From Lewinellaceae bacterium (GTDB taxonomy: Bacteria; Bacteroidota; Bacteroidia; Chitinophagales; Saprospiraceae), in the NCBI GenBank assembly GCA_020636435.1, contig JACJXX010000001.1:4874501-4938500 (forward strand): a DNA stretch of 64,000 nt, read 5' to 3'. A model generated the notes under the pieces. That model was not told the DNA's origin, made no database searches, and saw only the letters and a list, made by a program, of their open reading frames with translations. A program made the position numbers and the translations under genes. Below are positions 32,795 through 41,375 of this stretch, piece by piece (the stretch's first letter is position 1; every line of letters starts with the position of its first letter).

Positions 32795-34588
32795 TCAAAT
32801 ACGGGCGCCCTGTTCATAGAGCGCGTCCAGTTCTTTGCTGAATTTTTCAAGGATGACATCGCGCCGGGCCTTCAGCGTGGGCGTCAGCTCTCCGGTCTCC
32901 GCCGACCAGGGTTCGTGCAGCAGGTGAAAAGCCCGGATGCGCTTGTATGCAGGCAGGCCCTCGTTGATCCTTTTGACCTCTTCCTCCATAAATTGCGCTA
33001 CCTTGTGGTTGTGCACCATAAACTGAGGCGCCGTCCAGTGAATGTCATGTTCTTCACACCAGCTCTTGAGCAGGTTAAAATTGGGCATCACCAGCGCTGC
33101 GGCGAAAGGGCGCTGAAACCCCAGCGCCAGGCATTCTTCAATATAGGGCGATGACTTGAGTGCATTTTCCAGTTCCTGAGGGGCGATGTATTTGCCTCCT
33201 GAAGTCTTGAAAATATCCTTCCTCCTGCCGGTGATCTGCAGGAAACGCTTGTGTACGAGTTTGCCGATATCGCCGGTGCGCAACCAGCCGTCTTCGGTAA
33301 AAACAGCGGCGGTCTCTGCCTCCTTGTTGTAATACCCCATCATGACGTTGGGGCCTTTGACCAGGATTTCGCCCTCTTCTTCCCCCTCCGGAGCGTCGAT
33401 CCGGAGTTCCAGCCCGGGTATGGGGATGCCGACGGTCCCAAACCGGGTTCCTCCGGGCGCAAAGCGGTTGAAGGCGATCACCGGGGAGGTCTCCGTCATG
33501 CCATACCCTTCCCGGATGGGGATGCCGGCAGCGGTAAAGAGCCGCGCCAGGCGGGGCTGCAGGGTGGCCGCCCCGACGATGATGCCCTCTATCCTCCCCC
33601 CGAGTTGGCGGCGCCAGTACCAGAACACCAGTAGGTTGGCCAGTTGCAGCTTGAGCCAGTAAAGTGGCCGGAACTTCCCCCTGGATTTGTACAATTCGCC
33701 GACGGAAACGGCCCACAGGACAAGGCGTTTCAACAGCAGGGATCGTTGGCTGGCCCGCTCCAGTATCCCGTCGTAGGCCTTTTCCAGAAAACGGGGAACG
33801 GCAGCGAAATAGTGTGGTTTTGCTTCCTTAATAAAATCCAGTACATTTTCCTGCTGGTGCACATAGTACACCGAAGCGCCAACTGCCATATAAGTAAAGG
33901 TAACCATGCGCTCGAAAATGTGGCTCAGGGGCAGAAAGCTAACCGCCCGCTTGGTGTAATCGGCCGGGATCAGCGTGATGGTTGCCTTGATGTTGCTGAC
34001 GATATTTTTATGGGAAAGCATGACGCCCTTGGGCTCTCCGGTCGTCCCGGAAGTGTAAATGATGGTGGCCAGGTCGTCTTCATGGATGGCTGCCCGCAGG
34101 GCCTGGAGCGCTTCCCGGTGTTTGGCGGTGGGTTCTACCAGGAGGTCGTTCCAGCCAGGAGCATCCGGCAGAGGCTGAAGGGTGAAAATGCCTTTGAGGG
34201 CGGGCGTTTCCGGTTGCAGAGATTTCACCTTGTCGAGCAATTCCCGGTTGGCAACGATGCAGTACTTTACGGCGGCGTCATTCAGGATAAAGATGAGCTC
34301 TTTCCGGCTGCAGGAAGCGTGGACTGGCACCGGAACGATGCCTGCCTGCTGCATCCCGAAATCGAGAAAGGCCCACTGAGGGCTGCCCCGCTGGGTGAGG
34401 ATCGCAACGGTATCCCCCCGCTTCAGCCCCAGGGCCATCAGGCCGGCGCTGACGCGGTTGGCCTCCTCGATGCATGCTGCGGTGGAGTACCTTTTCCATT
34501 CTATGCCGTCTTTACAGGCCAGCGCTACCTTGTTGGGAAAGCGGGCCTGCTGATAGGGAAGGATGTCAAAAAGGCGCCTGAAATCCAT
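32795..34588 (-). CDS. long-chain fatty-acid-CoA ligase (AMP-forming), second paralogue
   Basis: 597 residues. The P-loop IIYTSGTTGEPKGVMLSH is near 158-175, GYGMTETSPVIAF near 366, and TGDIGKL then ITGRRKDIFKTSGGKYIAP near 437-465. Same family and layout as the neighbour at 30911 but clearly diverged (for example ITGRRKD in place of ITDRKKE), so not a recent copy. Upstream lies a palindromic element (34625-34788) and a divergent endonuclease/phosphatase-family gene; the gap from start codon to element is only 36 bp. Confidence 0.9.
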   Translation of the reverse strand: MDFRRLFDILPYQQARFPNKVALACKDGIEWKRYSTAACIEEANRVSAGLMALGLKRGDTVAILTQRGSPQWAFLDFGMQQAGIVPVPVHASCSRKELIFILNDAAVKYCIVANRELLDKVKSLQPETPALKGIFTLQPLPDAPGWNDLLVEPTAKHREALQALRAAIHEDDLATIIYTSGTTGEPKGVMLSHKNIVSNIKATITLIPADYTKRAVSFLPLSHIFERMVTFTYMAVGASVYYVHQQENVLDFIKEAKPHYFAAVPRFLEKAYDGILERASQRSLLLKRLVLWAVSVGELYKSRGKFRPLYWLKLQLANLLVFWYWRRQLGGRIEGIIVGAATLQPRLARLFTAAGIPIREGYGMTETSPVIAFNRFAPGGTRFGTVGIPIPGLELRIDAPEGEEEGEILVKGPNVMMGYYNKEAETAAVFTEDGWLRTGDIGKLVHKRFLQITGRRKDIFKTSGGKYIAPQELENALKSSPYIEECLALGFQRPFAAALVMPNFNLLKSWCEEHDIHWTAPQFMVHNHKVAQFMEEEVKRINEGLPAYKRIRAFHLLHEPWSAETGELTPTLKARRDVILEKFSKELDALYEQGARI

Positions 34589-34624
34589 GTGCGGGAAAAG
34601 CTGAGTTTTCGTATTATTGTTCTC

Positions 34625-34788
34625 AGAAGCTGTTTGAATTTAACACTTCAGTTTTGTTATGGCTCTTTTTGCGCTACTTTTCGTTGCCAAAATCCTCATT
34701 TAGCTATGGCTAAACTCCGGTTTTGGCGCCTCAATTAGCACAAAAATACCTCATGACAAATTCTAAAAGCCAAATTCAAACAGCTTCT
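34625..34788. mobile_element. MITE-like long palindrome with 16-bp perfect ends
   Basis: AGAAGCTGTTTGAATT (34625-34640) is perfectly complementary to 34773-34788. Inside, about 50-bp arms meet at a centre reading TTTAGCTATGGCTAAA and are roughly 70% symmetrical. 164 bp in all; no flanking direct repeat was found. It lies in the divergent region between the acyl-CoA ligase and the endonuclease/phosphatase-family gene. Confidence 0.6.
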
Positions 34789-34812
34789 AAAGTAACAAAA
34801 AATCAGACAGCA

Positions 34813-35715
34813 ATGCATAGAGGCCTGAAAAATACGAACTTTCGATTGGGGAAAATGGCAGGGAGCGTTACCTTGTTGTTTATGCTCCTTACAACATTGG
34901 GAATGGCGCAACAGCACATTCGGGTGATGTCCTTTAACATCCGGTTCGCCAATCCGCAGGACGGGGTGGATTACTGGCCCAACCGCAAGGATTTGGTAGC
35001 CAGCATGATCCGCTACCACGAGGCGGACATCGTCGGCCTTCAGGAGGCTCTGCGTTCGCAGTTGGATGACCTGTCGGAGCTGCTGCCGGATTATGCCTGG
35101 TACGGCCTCTGCCGGACGGACGGATCGGTCATGCCGGAGCCGGATAATGAATTCTCCGCCATCCTCTACCGCCGGGACCGGTTCGAGCTGCTGGACAGCG
35201 CCACCTTCTGGTTGTCGGAAAGGCCGGAAGAAGTGGGCAGCAAGGGCTGGGATGCTGCTTTGCCGCGCATAACGAGCTGGTTGAAACTAAGAGATAAAGC
35301 ATCCGGAAAGGAATTTTACCACTTCAATACCCACTTCGACCACCGTGGAACACAGGCCCGGGCGGAGAGCGCCCGCCTGCTCGCGCAACGCATCCGGGAA
35401 ATGGCCGGCGAAAGCCCCGTTCTTCTGACCGGCGATTTCAACTGCGTGCCCACCGATGAGCCGTATCGTATCCTGACGGACAAGGGCAGCGGTTTGGCCG
35501 ATGCTTTATTCCTTTCAGAACTGCCTCACCACGGGCCGCTGAGCACCTGGTCCGGCTTCCAGTTTCCCGGCCTGCCGGGCCGGCGGATCGACTACATCTT
35601 CGTCAACGACAAGGTAAAAGTGCTGCGGCATGCCATTCTCTCCGATTCCTGGAGCGGCCGGTTTCCGTCAGATCATTTGCCGGTGCTGGCGGAGGTGGAG
35701 GTAGGGGCTGAGTAG
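34813..35715 (+). CDS. secreted endonuclease/exonuclease/phosphatase-family protein
   Basis: 300 residues from ATG 34813; the longer frame to 34723 would start inside the palindromic element. Residues 17-35 are a signal segment (SVTLLFMLLTTLGMAQ). The EEP-fold motifs follow in order: IRVMSFNIRF, DIVGLQEAL (metal-binding Glu), FYHFNTHFDHRG, VLLTGDFNC, GRRIDYIFV and SDHLPVLAEV (catalytic Asp-His). Typical of Mg-dependent phosphodiesterases; substrate could be a phospholipid, sugar phosphate or nucleic acid. Single gene, convergent with the reductase at 35797. Confidence 0.88.
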   Translation: MHRGLKNTNFRLGKMAGSVTLLFMLLTTLGMAQQHIRVMSFNIRFANPQDGVDYWPNRKDLVASMIRYHEADIVGLQEALRSQLDDLSELLPDYAWYGLCRTDGSVMPEPDNEFSAILYRRDRFELLDSATFWLSERPEEVGSKGWDAALPRITSWLKLRDKASGKEFYHFNTHFDHRGTQARAESARLLAQRIREMAGESPVLLTGDFNCVPTDEPYRILTDKGSGLADALFLSELPHHGPLSTWSGFQFPGLPGRRIDYIFVNDKVKVLRHAILSDSWSGRFPSDHLPVLAEVEVGAE

Positions 35716-35721
35716 GGACAG

Positions 35722-35786
35722 TTGCTTGTTGTTTGTTATTTGCTCCTATCAACGAGCAACCGACAACCGACAACTGACAACTATCC
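35722..35786. repeat. inverted GTTG/CAAC repeat between convergent genes
   Basis: AGTTGCTTGTTGTTTG on the left and CCGACAACCGACAACT on the right form an imperfect stem with a loop around CTCCTATCAACGAG. It belongs to a recurrent family of GTTGTC/GACAAC-rich intergenic hairpins (others near 28300, 41884 and 51593) and may act as a terminator here. Confidence 0.5.
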
Positions 35787-35796
35787 CTGCCCCGCC

Positions 35797-36684
35797 CTAT
35801 CCTGCCTTATATGCCGCCGCAAACTCCCGGGTAAAGTCTTCGATGCTGGTTGGCGTCGTGAACTCCGGCTGGCGCTGGTAGTCTTCCATCAGGATGCCCT
35901 CATTGGCGGCGCGGGAGAATTTCAGGTAATTATCCGCCAGGCTTTCCGGAAAGCCGTTTTGGAGCATCCCCCCTTTGGCGTCTTCGTAAGAAAAAGTAAC
36001 CCATGGCAGTTCGGGTTTATCGATGGCGGCGCCCAGTATTTTTGTTGCCTCCTGGAACGTGAGGTCGCGCTGCCCGGCGACATAGGTATGGGACTGGCCC
36101 TGAAAATCCAGTTTCAGCAGGTGTTTGGCGGCTACATCCGCGATATCGTTGGTGTGCACCATTGGGATTTCGGTGTTGCCATCTATCGGAAACCCGCCAT
36201 TGATACCCATTTGCCGGATGATGCCAATATTGCCGAGGAGATTTTGCATAAAGAAGCCGGCGCGGAGGTTCAGCACGTTGATGCCTTGGTGTTTGGCCAG
36301 TTCCTGCTCGAAATCGTATAAACCGGCAACAACGCCCGTTTCAGGAGAATGCGCGCCGATGCTGGAAAGGGTGACGACATGTTTTACGCTCGCCTTTCGG
36401 ATGGCGCCGGCGATGGACCGGCCTACCCGGTTCTGATAGGCTCGGAAATCACCATCCGCAAAGGCAGGAGGGATAAGGGCGTATACCGCCGTTGCGCCTT
36501 CGAAGGCTTTGGTCAGGAATTCGGTGTCTTCGAGCTCGCCGACGGCCGCTTCAGCGCCTTGCTCCACCAGGGGGTTCAGCCGCTCGGCACTGCGGCCAAT
36601 GGCTCTTACAGATTTCCCCGCCTGGAGTAAGTGTTCGGTAATTCTGCTTCCAGTGTTGCCGGTCGCTCCGGTGATGACGTACAT
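35797..36684 (-). CDS. NmrA-like NAD(P)-binding reductase / NAD(P)H-sensor family
   Basis: 295 residues starting MYVITGATGNTGSRITEHLL, the dinucleotide-binding GxxGxxG motif of atypical short-chain dehydrogenases of the NmrA/QorB group (the classical Tyr-x-x-x-Lys pair is absent). Residues 95-115 (SVKHVVTLSSIGAHSPETG) and 150-165 (NVLNLRAGFFMQNLL) fit the family. Likely oxidises or reduces a quinone-like or unknown small molecule, or senses redox cofactor. Preceded by an ACATAC-N6-GTATGT operator shared with the adjacent TetR gene, so it is probably induced by the TetR ligand. Confidence 0.85.
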   Translation of the reverse strand: MYVITGATGNTGSRITEHLLQAGKSVRAIGRSAERLNPLVEQGAEAAVGELEDTEFLTKAFEGATAVYALIPPAFADGDFRAYQNRVGRSIAGAIRKASVKHVVTLSSIGAHSPETGVVAGLYDFEQELAKHQGINVLNLRAGFFMQNLLGNIGIIRQMGINGGFPIDGNTEIPMVHTNDIADVAAKHLLKLDFQGQSHTYVAGQRDLTFQEATKILGAAIDKPELPWVTFSYEDAKGGMLQNGFPESLADNYLKFSRAANEGILMEDYQRQPEFTTPTSIEDFTREFAAAYKAG

Positions 36685-36728
36685 TTTTGAAGTTTTTAAG
36701 GTGAAAAATTATAGTATTTATAAAAAAT

Positions 36729-36746
36729 ACATACTGGTTGGTATGT
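36729..36746. promoter_or_regulatory. TetR-type operator upstream of the NmrA-like gene
   Basis: ACATACTGGTTGGTATGT: inverted ACATAC/GTATGT around six bases. It is 45 bp from the reductase start and differs at only two inner positions from the site in the TetR promoter at 37377-37394. Confidence 0.75.
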
Positions 36747-36771
36747 TTTAAGCGTAAAAAAAACACCCTCA

Positions 36772-37362
36772 TCAAGTGCTCTTTTTCAACGTTCTCAAGT
36801 AGTTGGTCATCAGTTCAATAGAAACATCAAACGGTTTCCGGTTCTGAAAGGACTTGGAGATGCTGAAGGCGCCTTCCAGGGTAGACAGTACAAAGAAGGC
36901 CACTTTTTCCGGGTCAGCATCGGGGTCCACCAGCCGGGCTTTCTGCCCTCTGGCCAGCGCATCCTGAATGGCCAGGTGCATGCCCCGGGCGATGCGGTGG
37001 AGGCGTTGCTGAAAGCCTTCGTCCAGTGGCGCCATCTCCTGTATAAGGTTGTTGAGCGGGCAGCCGAGCCGGATGTTCTCTCCGGGGATATCGTTTCTCA
37101 AGGCCATCAGGCGCTCAATGATGCCCTCCACCGGGTGCCCGACGTAACCGTAGAGCTGGTTCCAGTGGTCGAGGTACTGCGGAGCGATGATCTCATCTAC
37201 AACGCAATAACCCAATTCCTGCTTGCCGGAAAAGTAATGGTAAAAAGCGCCTTTGGTAATGCCCAAATCCCTGATCACCTGGTCGGTGCGCAGCCCCTGG
37301 AAGCCGTGCTCGTGAATGGCTTCGTAGTTTTTTTCCAGTATTTGGCGGCGCGTGTCTTTCAT
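36772..37362 (-). CDS. TetR-family transcriptional regulator
   Basis: 196 residues from ATG 37362 (MKDTRRQILEKNYEA); an in-frame ATG at 37380 falls inside the operator and is less likely. Residues 1-45 form the TetR helix-turn-helix (HGFQGLRTDQVIRDLGITKGAFYHYF). The rest is the ligand-binding C-terminal domain of the TetR_C type with a Cys in IRLGCPLNN, typical of AcrR/YxaF-like repressors. Two near-identical operators flank it, one in its own promoter and one before the NmrA-like gene, showing autorepression plus control of that gene. The ligand is unknown. Confidence 0.9.
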   Translation of the reverse strand: MKDTRRQILEKNYEAIHEHGFQGLRTDQVIRDLGITKGAFYHYFSGKQELGYCVVDEIIAPQYLDHWNQLYGYVGHPVEGIIERLMALRNDIPGENIRLGCPLNNLIQEMAPLDEGFQQRLHRIARGMHLAIQDALARGQKARLVDPDADPEKVAFFVLSTLEGAFSISKSFQNRKPFDVSIELMTNYLRTLKKST

Positions 37363-37367
37363 AAGGA

Positions 37368-37399
37368 CAAATATATACATACTCGTAGGTATGTGTCAA
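37368..37399 (-). promoter_or_regulatory. tetR promoter with operator in the spacer
   Basis: On the minus strand TTG (37399-37397) and TATATTTG (37375-37368) are 21 bases apart, a Bacteroidota promoter. The operator ACATACTCGTAGGTATGT (37377-37394) lies entirely between the two boxes, so bound repressor would block polymerase. Confidence 0.75.
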
Positions 37400-37589
37400 G
37401 TTTTTTTTGATTTTTTTTATAATCATAAACTGGGGGTGGGCGTAATGTCTTAAGAGGCTTTTGAATAGAACGCGCCGGCCTGCTGTGCCGCAAGGCCTGG
37501 AGGGATACTGCGGATTCGGTGGTGGATTTCCGAAACTACCTGCCCAACTGGCGTTAACCAGGTAGGCAAGTATTTTGACCCCCAAATCC

Positions 37590-37632
37590 GCGCTAATCCG
37601 TTGCATCCGCGCCAATCCGTGTTCCATTTCGC
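37590..37632. repeat. dispersed ATCCGCG-type repeat, copy 1
   Basis: AATCCGTTGCATCCGCGCCA followed by ATCCGTGTTCCAT. The same pattern occurs at 54488-54532 (AATCCGCTACATCCGCGTCA, then ATCCGTGTTCCAT). Each is directly upstream or downstream of a gene; the 37395-37676 gap also has a CTACCTG/CAGGTAG hairpin near 37541-37567. Confidence 0.6.
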
Positions 37633-37676
37633 CATAATCCACCCCTCAATTATAAACTGTAAAACCGCTTCAGTAC

Positions 37677-38252
37677 CTAAAACCGATAATACACTCCCAA
37701 AGACACCAGATGCGGGGCTCCGGCGGCCAGCTCACCCCCGATGCCCAGGTTTTCGGTAAAATATCCTCTGATTCCAAAGAGGACGAGCTGGGGCGCAAAA
37801 GCAGGGCCATTGGCCTTCGGCGGGTCGAAGTTGGGATCGTCTGTGCCTACATCCAGCGACCAGTTGCTCAGGCCTATCCGCAGGCCGGAGTACATATCCA
37901 TGGTTTCGGAATTGCCGTAGTGGAACAGCGCACGAATGCCCAGGTTGAAGCGAGACAGCCGAACGTCGAAGCTCTCCTTGGCGTCTCCGTAGCCGGTATA
38001 GGCGAGCTTGAAATTCTGGTAAGAAACCCCTCCCCCCAGGCTCAACCTGTCCGTCAGCGCATAGTCGTAGGTGAGTTGCACCGCCGGCGGAGTGGAGGCG
38101 TCGACGTTGGCGTCGATTTCGGAGAGGTTGAACAGCGCGCCGGCCAGGCTAAACCCGGTTTGGACGCCTATGGTGGATTGGCCTTCCGCGGTTTGGGCGG
38201 AAAGGGTTCCAAAAGAAAATAGTGCAAGAATGCAGGCAATAGTGTACTTCAT
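37677..38252 (-). CDS. small outer-membrane beta-barrel protein
   Basis: 191 residues from ATG 38252; a longer frame to 38342 is rejected because residue 1 here begins a clean signal peptide (YTIACILALFSFGTLSAQ). The mature part is built of alternating hydrophobic strands ending in aromatics (for example LSLGGGVSYQNFKLAYTGYG, FAPQLVLFGIRGYF) and finishes GVYYRF, the terminal Phe pattern of outer-membrane barrels. Function unknown; the OmpW/OprF-like 'outer membrane protein beta-barrel' group is the nearest description. Confidence 0.8.
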   Translation of the reverse strand: MKYTIACILALFSFGTLSAQTAEGQSTIGVQTGFSLAGALFNLSEIDANVDASTPPAVQLTYDYALTDRLSLGGGVSYQNFKLAYTGYGDAKESFDVRLSRFNLGIRALFHYGNSETMDMYSGLRIGLSNWSLDVGTDDPNFDPPKANGPAFAPQLVLFGIRGYFTENLGIGGELAAGAPHLVSLGVYYRF

Positions 38253-38419
38253 CTGTAGAATGCGTTTTGGTTTTTCATTAAATATCCCTCCATGAACGGC
38301 GCTTGGGAGGCCAATGTATGGAAGCTGGCGGGATATTAACACGGATTTATGATATCGTTTGGCGAAACGCCCGGCTTGAAGTAATTTACAGCGTTTTAAT
38401 CAAGGAAAACCAACAACAC

Positions 38420-39775
38420 ATGAGCCTCCGGAAAAACTTCAGTTTTACCTTCACTGCCCTCATCACCCTGTTCTTCCTGTGGGGGCTGCTCACTTCCCTC
38501 AACGACATTCTGGTGCCCCACCTCAAAGCCGCTTTCGACCTCAGGCACTGGCAGGCGCAGCTCATACAGTTCTTTTTCTTCGGCGCTTATTTTCTGATGA
38601 GCATTCCGGCAGGTTACATCATCCGCCGCACCGGATATAAACGGGGCATCGTCATCGGGCTGGTGCTGATGGGGCTGGGTTGTTTCATCTTCTATCCGGC
38701 TTCTGTCGTAAAGGTGTACGGCGTTTTCCTGCTGGCGTTGTTCGTACTGGCTTCCGGCATTACCATCCTGCAGGTGGCAGCCAACCCCTACGTAGCCATC
38801 ATTGGGCCGGAAGAGACCGCCGCCAGCCGCCTCAACCTGGCCCAGGGCTTCAACTCGCTGGGGCACACCATCGCGCCCCTCTTCGGGTCCTGGCTCATCC
38901 TGCAGAATACGGAAATTGTGGATGTGTCTACGGTGCAGGGGCCTTACATCTTTCTGGCCATTGCCCTGATTGCTATTGGCGCGATCTTTTATTTCCTGAA
39001 ATTGCCCGTTATAGAATACGAAGAGGCCACCCGAACCGGTTTCTCTTTGTGGAGGTACCCGCAGTTGTACCTCGGCGCTATCGCCATATTCTGCTACGTG
39101 GGGGCGGAGATCGCCATCGGCAGTTTCCTGGTGGAATACTTCAAATCGGAACCAAGCATTTTGCTGGATGTGAAAACGGCGGGCAGTTATGTAGCCTACT
39201 ACTGGGGCGGCGCGATGGTGGGCCGCTTTATGGGGGCTATCGCCCTGGGCAGCCCGGAAAAAACGAGCAGAAAAGCACTGCAGATGCTCGCCATTCCGGC
39301 CATTGCCTTTGCTGTCGTATTTGCCGTTGCTTCGGCTCGCGGCCTGCCCACCACCATGGCGCTGGGCTTCCTGGCCATGATGCTGCTCAATTACTTTGCC
39401 TTCCTTTGGGGCAGGAATACGCCGCCGGCTATCCTGGCGCTTTTCGCGGGCTTCAACATCCTGTTGCTGCTGGTTACGATGTTTACAAGCGGCAAATTGG
39501 CGCTGTGGTCCGTCCTGGGCATCGGCCTGTTCAACTCCATCATGTGGTCCAACATCTTTACCCTGGCCATTGCCCGGCTGAAGCAGTACACCAGCATCGG
39601 CTCATCGCTGTTGGTCATGATGATCGTGGGCGGGGCCATTATTCCCCTCCTGCAGGGCTTCGTGGCCGACCTGCCCGGCATCGGAGTGAAGTTCTCCTTT
39701 GTGGTGCCGGTGATCGCTTATGCTTATCTGGTGTTTTATGGGGTGCGGGGGCATAGCCTTTTTTTCAAACCTTAA
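38420..39775 (+). CDS. fucP: FucP-like sugar:proton symporter (MFS)
   Basis: 451 residues from ATG 38420, about 12 membrane helices. The opening FTALITLFFLWGLLTSLNDILVPHL is the FucP/GluP signature containing the proton-coupling Asp and Asn, followed by IPAGYIIRRTGYKRG (MFS loop 2-3) and AANPYVAIIGP. It would import L-fucose or a related hexose across the inner membrane. No fucose-catabolism gene is adjacent, so the sugar is unproven; glucose/galactose or N-acetylglucosamine are alternatives. Confidence 0.85.
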   Translation: MSLRKNFSFTFTALITLFFLWGLLTSLNDILVPHLKAAFDLRHWQAQLIQFFFFGAYFLMSIPAGYIIRRTGYKRGIVIGLVLMGLGCFIFYPASVVKVYGVFLLALFVLASGITILQVAANPYVAIIGPEETAASRLNLAQGFNSLGHTIAPLFGSWLILQNTEIVDVSTVQGPYIFLAIALIAIGAIFYFLKLPVIEYEEATRTGFSLWRYPQLYLGAIAIFCYVGAEIAIGSFLVEYFKSEPSILLDVKTAGSYVAYYWGGAMVGRFMGAIALGSPEKTSRKALQMLAIPAIAFAVVFAVASARGLPTTMALGFLAMMLLNYFAFLWGRNTPPAILALFAGFNILLLLVTMFTSGKLALWSVLGIGLFNSIMWSNIFTLAIARLKQYTSIGSSLLVMMIVGGAIIPLLQGFVADLPGIGVKFSFVVPVIAYAYLVFYGVRGHSLFFKP

Positions 39776-39886
39776 CCCAATAGTTAATATTTTTGAAATT
39801 TCGGGGCTATCCCCAGGCGGTTATATACCAATTGGCAGCCCCATCGCGTTACTTGCACAACAACAACCGTCTTAAAAAATAAACTT

Positions 39887-40690
39887 ATGACTCTGAAAAA
39901 ACTGCCCATCCTCGCCATCGTGCTTTCCATGGCGCTGTCCTTCTCCGGCTGCGGCACCACCAGCAAACCGGGAGGCGGATTCAACCTCTTCACGCCCGAA
40001 CAGGACATTGAACTGGGGCAACAGGTAGCCCAGCAAATTGCGGATGACCCCGCCCAATTCCCGGTGCTGCCGGAAAGAGGGAACGAAGAGGCTTATGCCT
40101 ATATCCGAAAAATAAGGGACAAAATCCTCAATACCGGCAATGTTGCATACAAGGATCAGTTTACCTGGGAAGTGAAGATCATCAAGGACGACGAGACGCT
40201 GAACGCCTTCTGTACGCCGGGCGGCCACATCTACGTGTATACCGGCCTGATCAAATTCCTGGATTCGGAAGACCAGCTGGCGGGCGTGATGGGCCACGAG
40301 ATCGCTCACGCCGCCCAGCGGCACTCGACACAGCAGATGACGAAAATCTATGGCTTGTCTGCGCTGACGTCTATCGCTACTGGTAGCGCCGAGCCGGGTT
40401 TGCTCGAGCAGATTGCCCTGGGGTTGATCAGCCTGAAATTTAGCCGCTCCCACGAAACGGAGGCCGATACCTATTCCGTCATCTATCTCTGCGGTACGGA
40501 TTACCACGCCAACGGCGCCGCCGGCTTTTTCCGCAAGATGGAAGGCCAGCCTACGCCGCCCGAGTTCCTGAGCACCCACCCCAACCCGGGCAACCGCGTG
40601 GAAAATATTGATGCTAAAGCTAAGGAAATGAATTGCCGCGGCACGAAGAGCTATGATGCGGAGTACCAGCGGATCAAGGCGAAGTTGTAA
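39887..40690 (+). CDS. M48-family metalloprotease, lipoprotein
   Basis: 267 residues. The lipoprotein signal peptide ends at lipobox FSGC (Cys22). The zinc motif GHEIAHAAQRHS (HExxH, about 142-153) is followed by the third ligand Glu in HETEADTYSV (about 191), as in BepA/LoiP-type peptidases. Such proteins degrade misassembled outer-membrane proteins in the periplasm. It stands alone; the following 685 bp hold repeats and two MITE-like elements. Confidence 0.88.
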   Translation: MTLKKLPILAIVLSMALSFSGCGTTSKPGGGFNLFTPEQDIELGQQVAQQIADDPAQFPVLPERGNEEAYAYIRKIRDKILNTGNVAYKDQFTWEVKIIKDDETLNAFCTPGGHIYVYTGLIKFLDSEDQLAGVMGHEIAHAAQRHSTQQMTKIYGLSALTSIATGSAEPGLLEQIALGLISLKFSRSHETEADTYSVIYLCGTDYHANGAAGFFRKMEGQPTPPEFLSTHPNPGNRVENIDAKAKEMNCRGTKSYDAEYQRIKAKL

Positions 40691-40755
40691 GGGAGGGGGG
40701 GGATCTATGTGTAAAGGTGTAAATGGCTGGGAATCGGGTTCGGGTGCGATTCCCA

Positions 40756-40868
40756 GGCTATCCGTCTAAGACCGGACAACGACGGCCGGGGTTGTGTACG
40801 ATGTACGGACACAGCGGGAACCTTTGAGTGTACGTTGTACGAAGCTGTCCGGGCTTAAAAGGGTAGCC
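40756..40868. mobile_element. MITE-like element, family A copy 2, with 8-bp target duplication
   Basis: 113 bp with ends GGCTATCCGTCTAAGACCGG (left) and GGCTACCCTTTTAAGCCCGG (right, reverse complement). The octamer GATTCCCA occurs exactly on both sides (40748-40755 and 40869-40876), a perfect target-site duplication. The interior shares TGTGTACGATGTACGG with copy 1. Confidence 0.8.
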
Positions 40869-41144
40869 GATTCCCATTTGTACCCATGTAGCAGATAGCT
40901 TGGGGAAATGCCCCTAAAATTCAGGAAAACACGGTTTCACAGTTCCCTTGCTCCACTGTTATGGAGCCTACGGCCTCAACAATGGAACCGGGAAACCATG
41001 TAACAGTGCTTCGAGGGAATAATTCCGGATGTTTTCATGCCCAGAAACATAAGGGGGTACAAACTAGTGCGACTAGAACGAAATAACGGGTGAATTCGCC
41101 AGCCCTTAAATGCAGGGTTCCAGTATCATAATATAACCCGTTAT

Positions 41145-41301
41145 GGCTACCTGTCTAACATTGGTCACACGGGTTGTTGTCCGTTGGCTGTTGTCCGTTG
41201 ATCGTTGTTGCAACTTGTTGGCTGCCAAACGTATGGCTGCCCAGCGCAACGGACAACCATCAACGGGCAACCGACAACTGACCAACCTTAGACGGATACC
41301 C
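41145..41301. mobile_element. MITE-like element, family A copy 3, with 8-bp target duplication
   Basis: 157 bp with ends GGCTACCTGTCTAA (left) and GGGTATCCGTCTAA (right, reverse complement). The octamer CCCGTTAT lies exactly on both sides (41137-41144 and 41302-41309). The interior differs from copies 1 and 2: it holds GTTGTCCGTTG direct and inverted repeats. The surrounding 40691-41375 spacer also has outer inverted pieces (GGGTGCGATTC at 40743, complement near 41330; CGAAATAACGGG at 41079, complement near 41303), as if copies inserted into older palindromes. Confidence 0.8.
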
Positions 41302-41375
41302 CCCGTTATTTCGTGCCGCTTGGACTAGAATCGCACCCATCCGGTTTTTTTACCCGATCCGCCAAATACCCACCA

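Noticed and set aside
37193..37642. 149-codon minus-strand ORF overlapping the TetR gene
   Set aside because: Composed of a dispersed repeat joined to an out-of-frame part of the TetR gene.
41143..41328. 61-codon + strand ORF MATCLTLVTRVVVRW...
   Set aside because: Encoded entirely by MITE family A copy 3 and its flanks.
40730..41340. Possible tRNA or structured RNA because of repeated GATTCCCA and GGTTCG words
   Set aside because: No cloverleaf can be drawn; the words are target duplications and ends of MITE-like elements.
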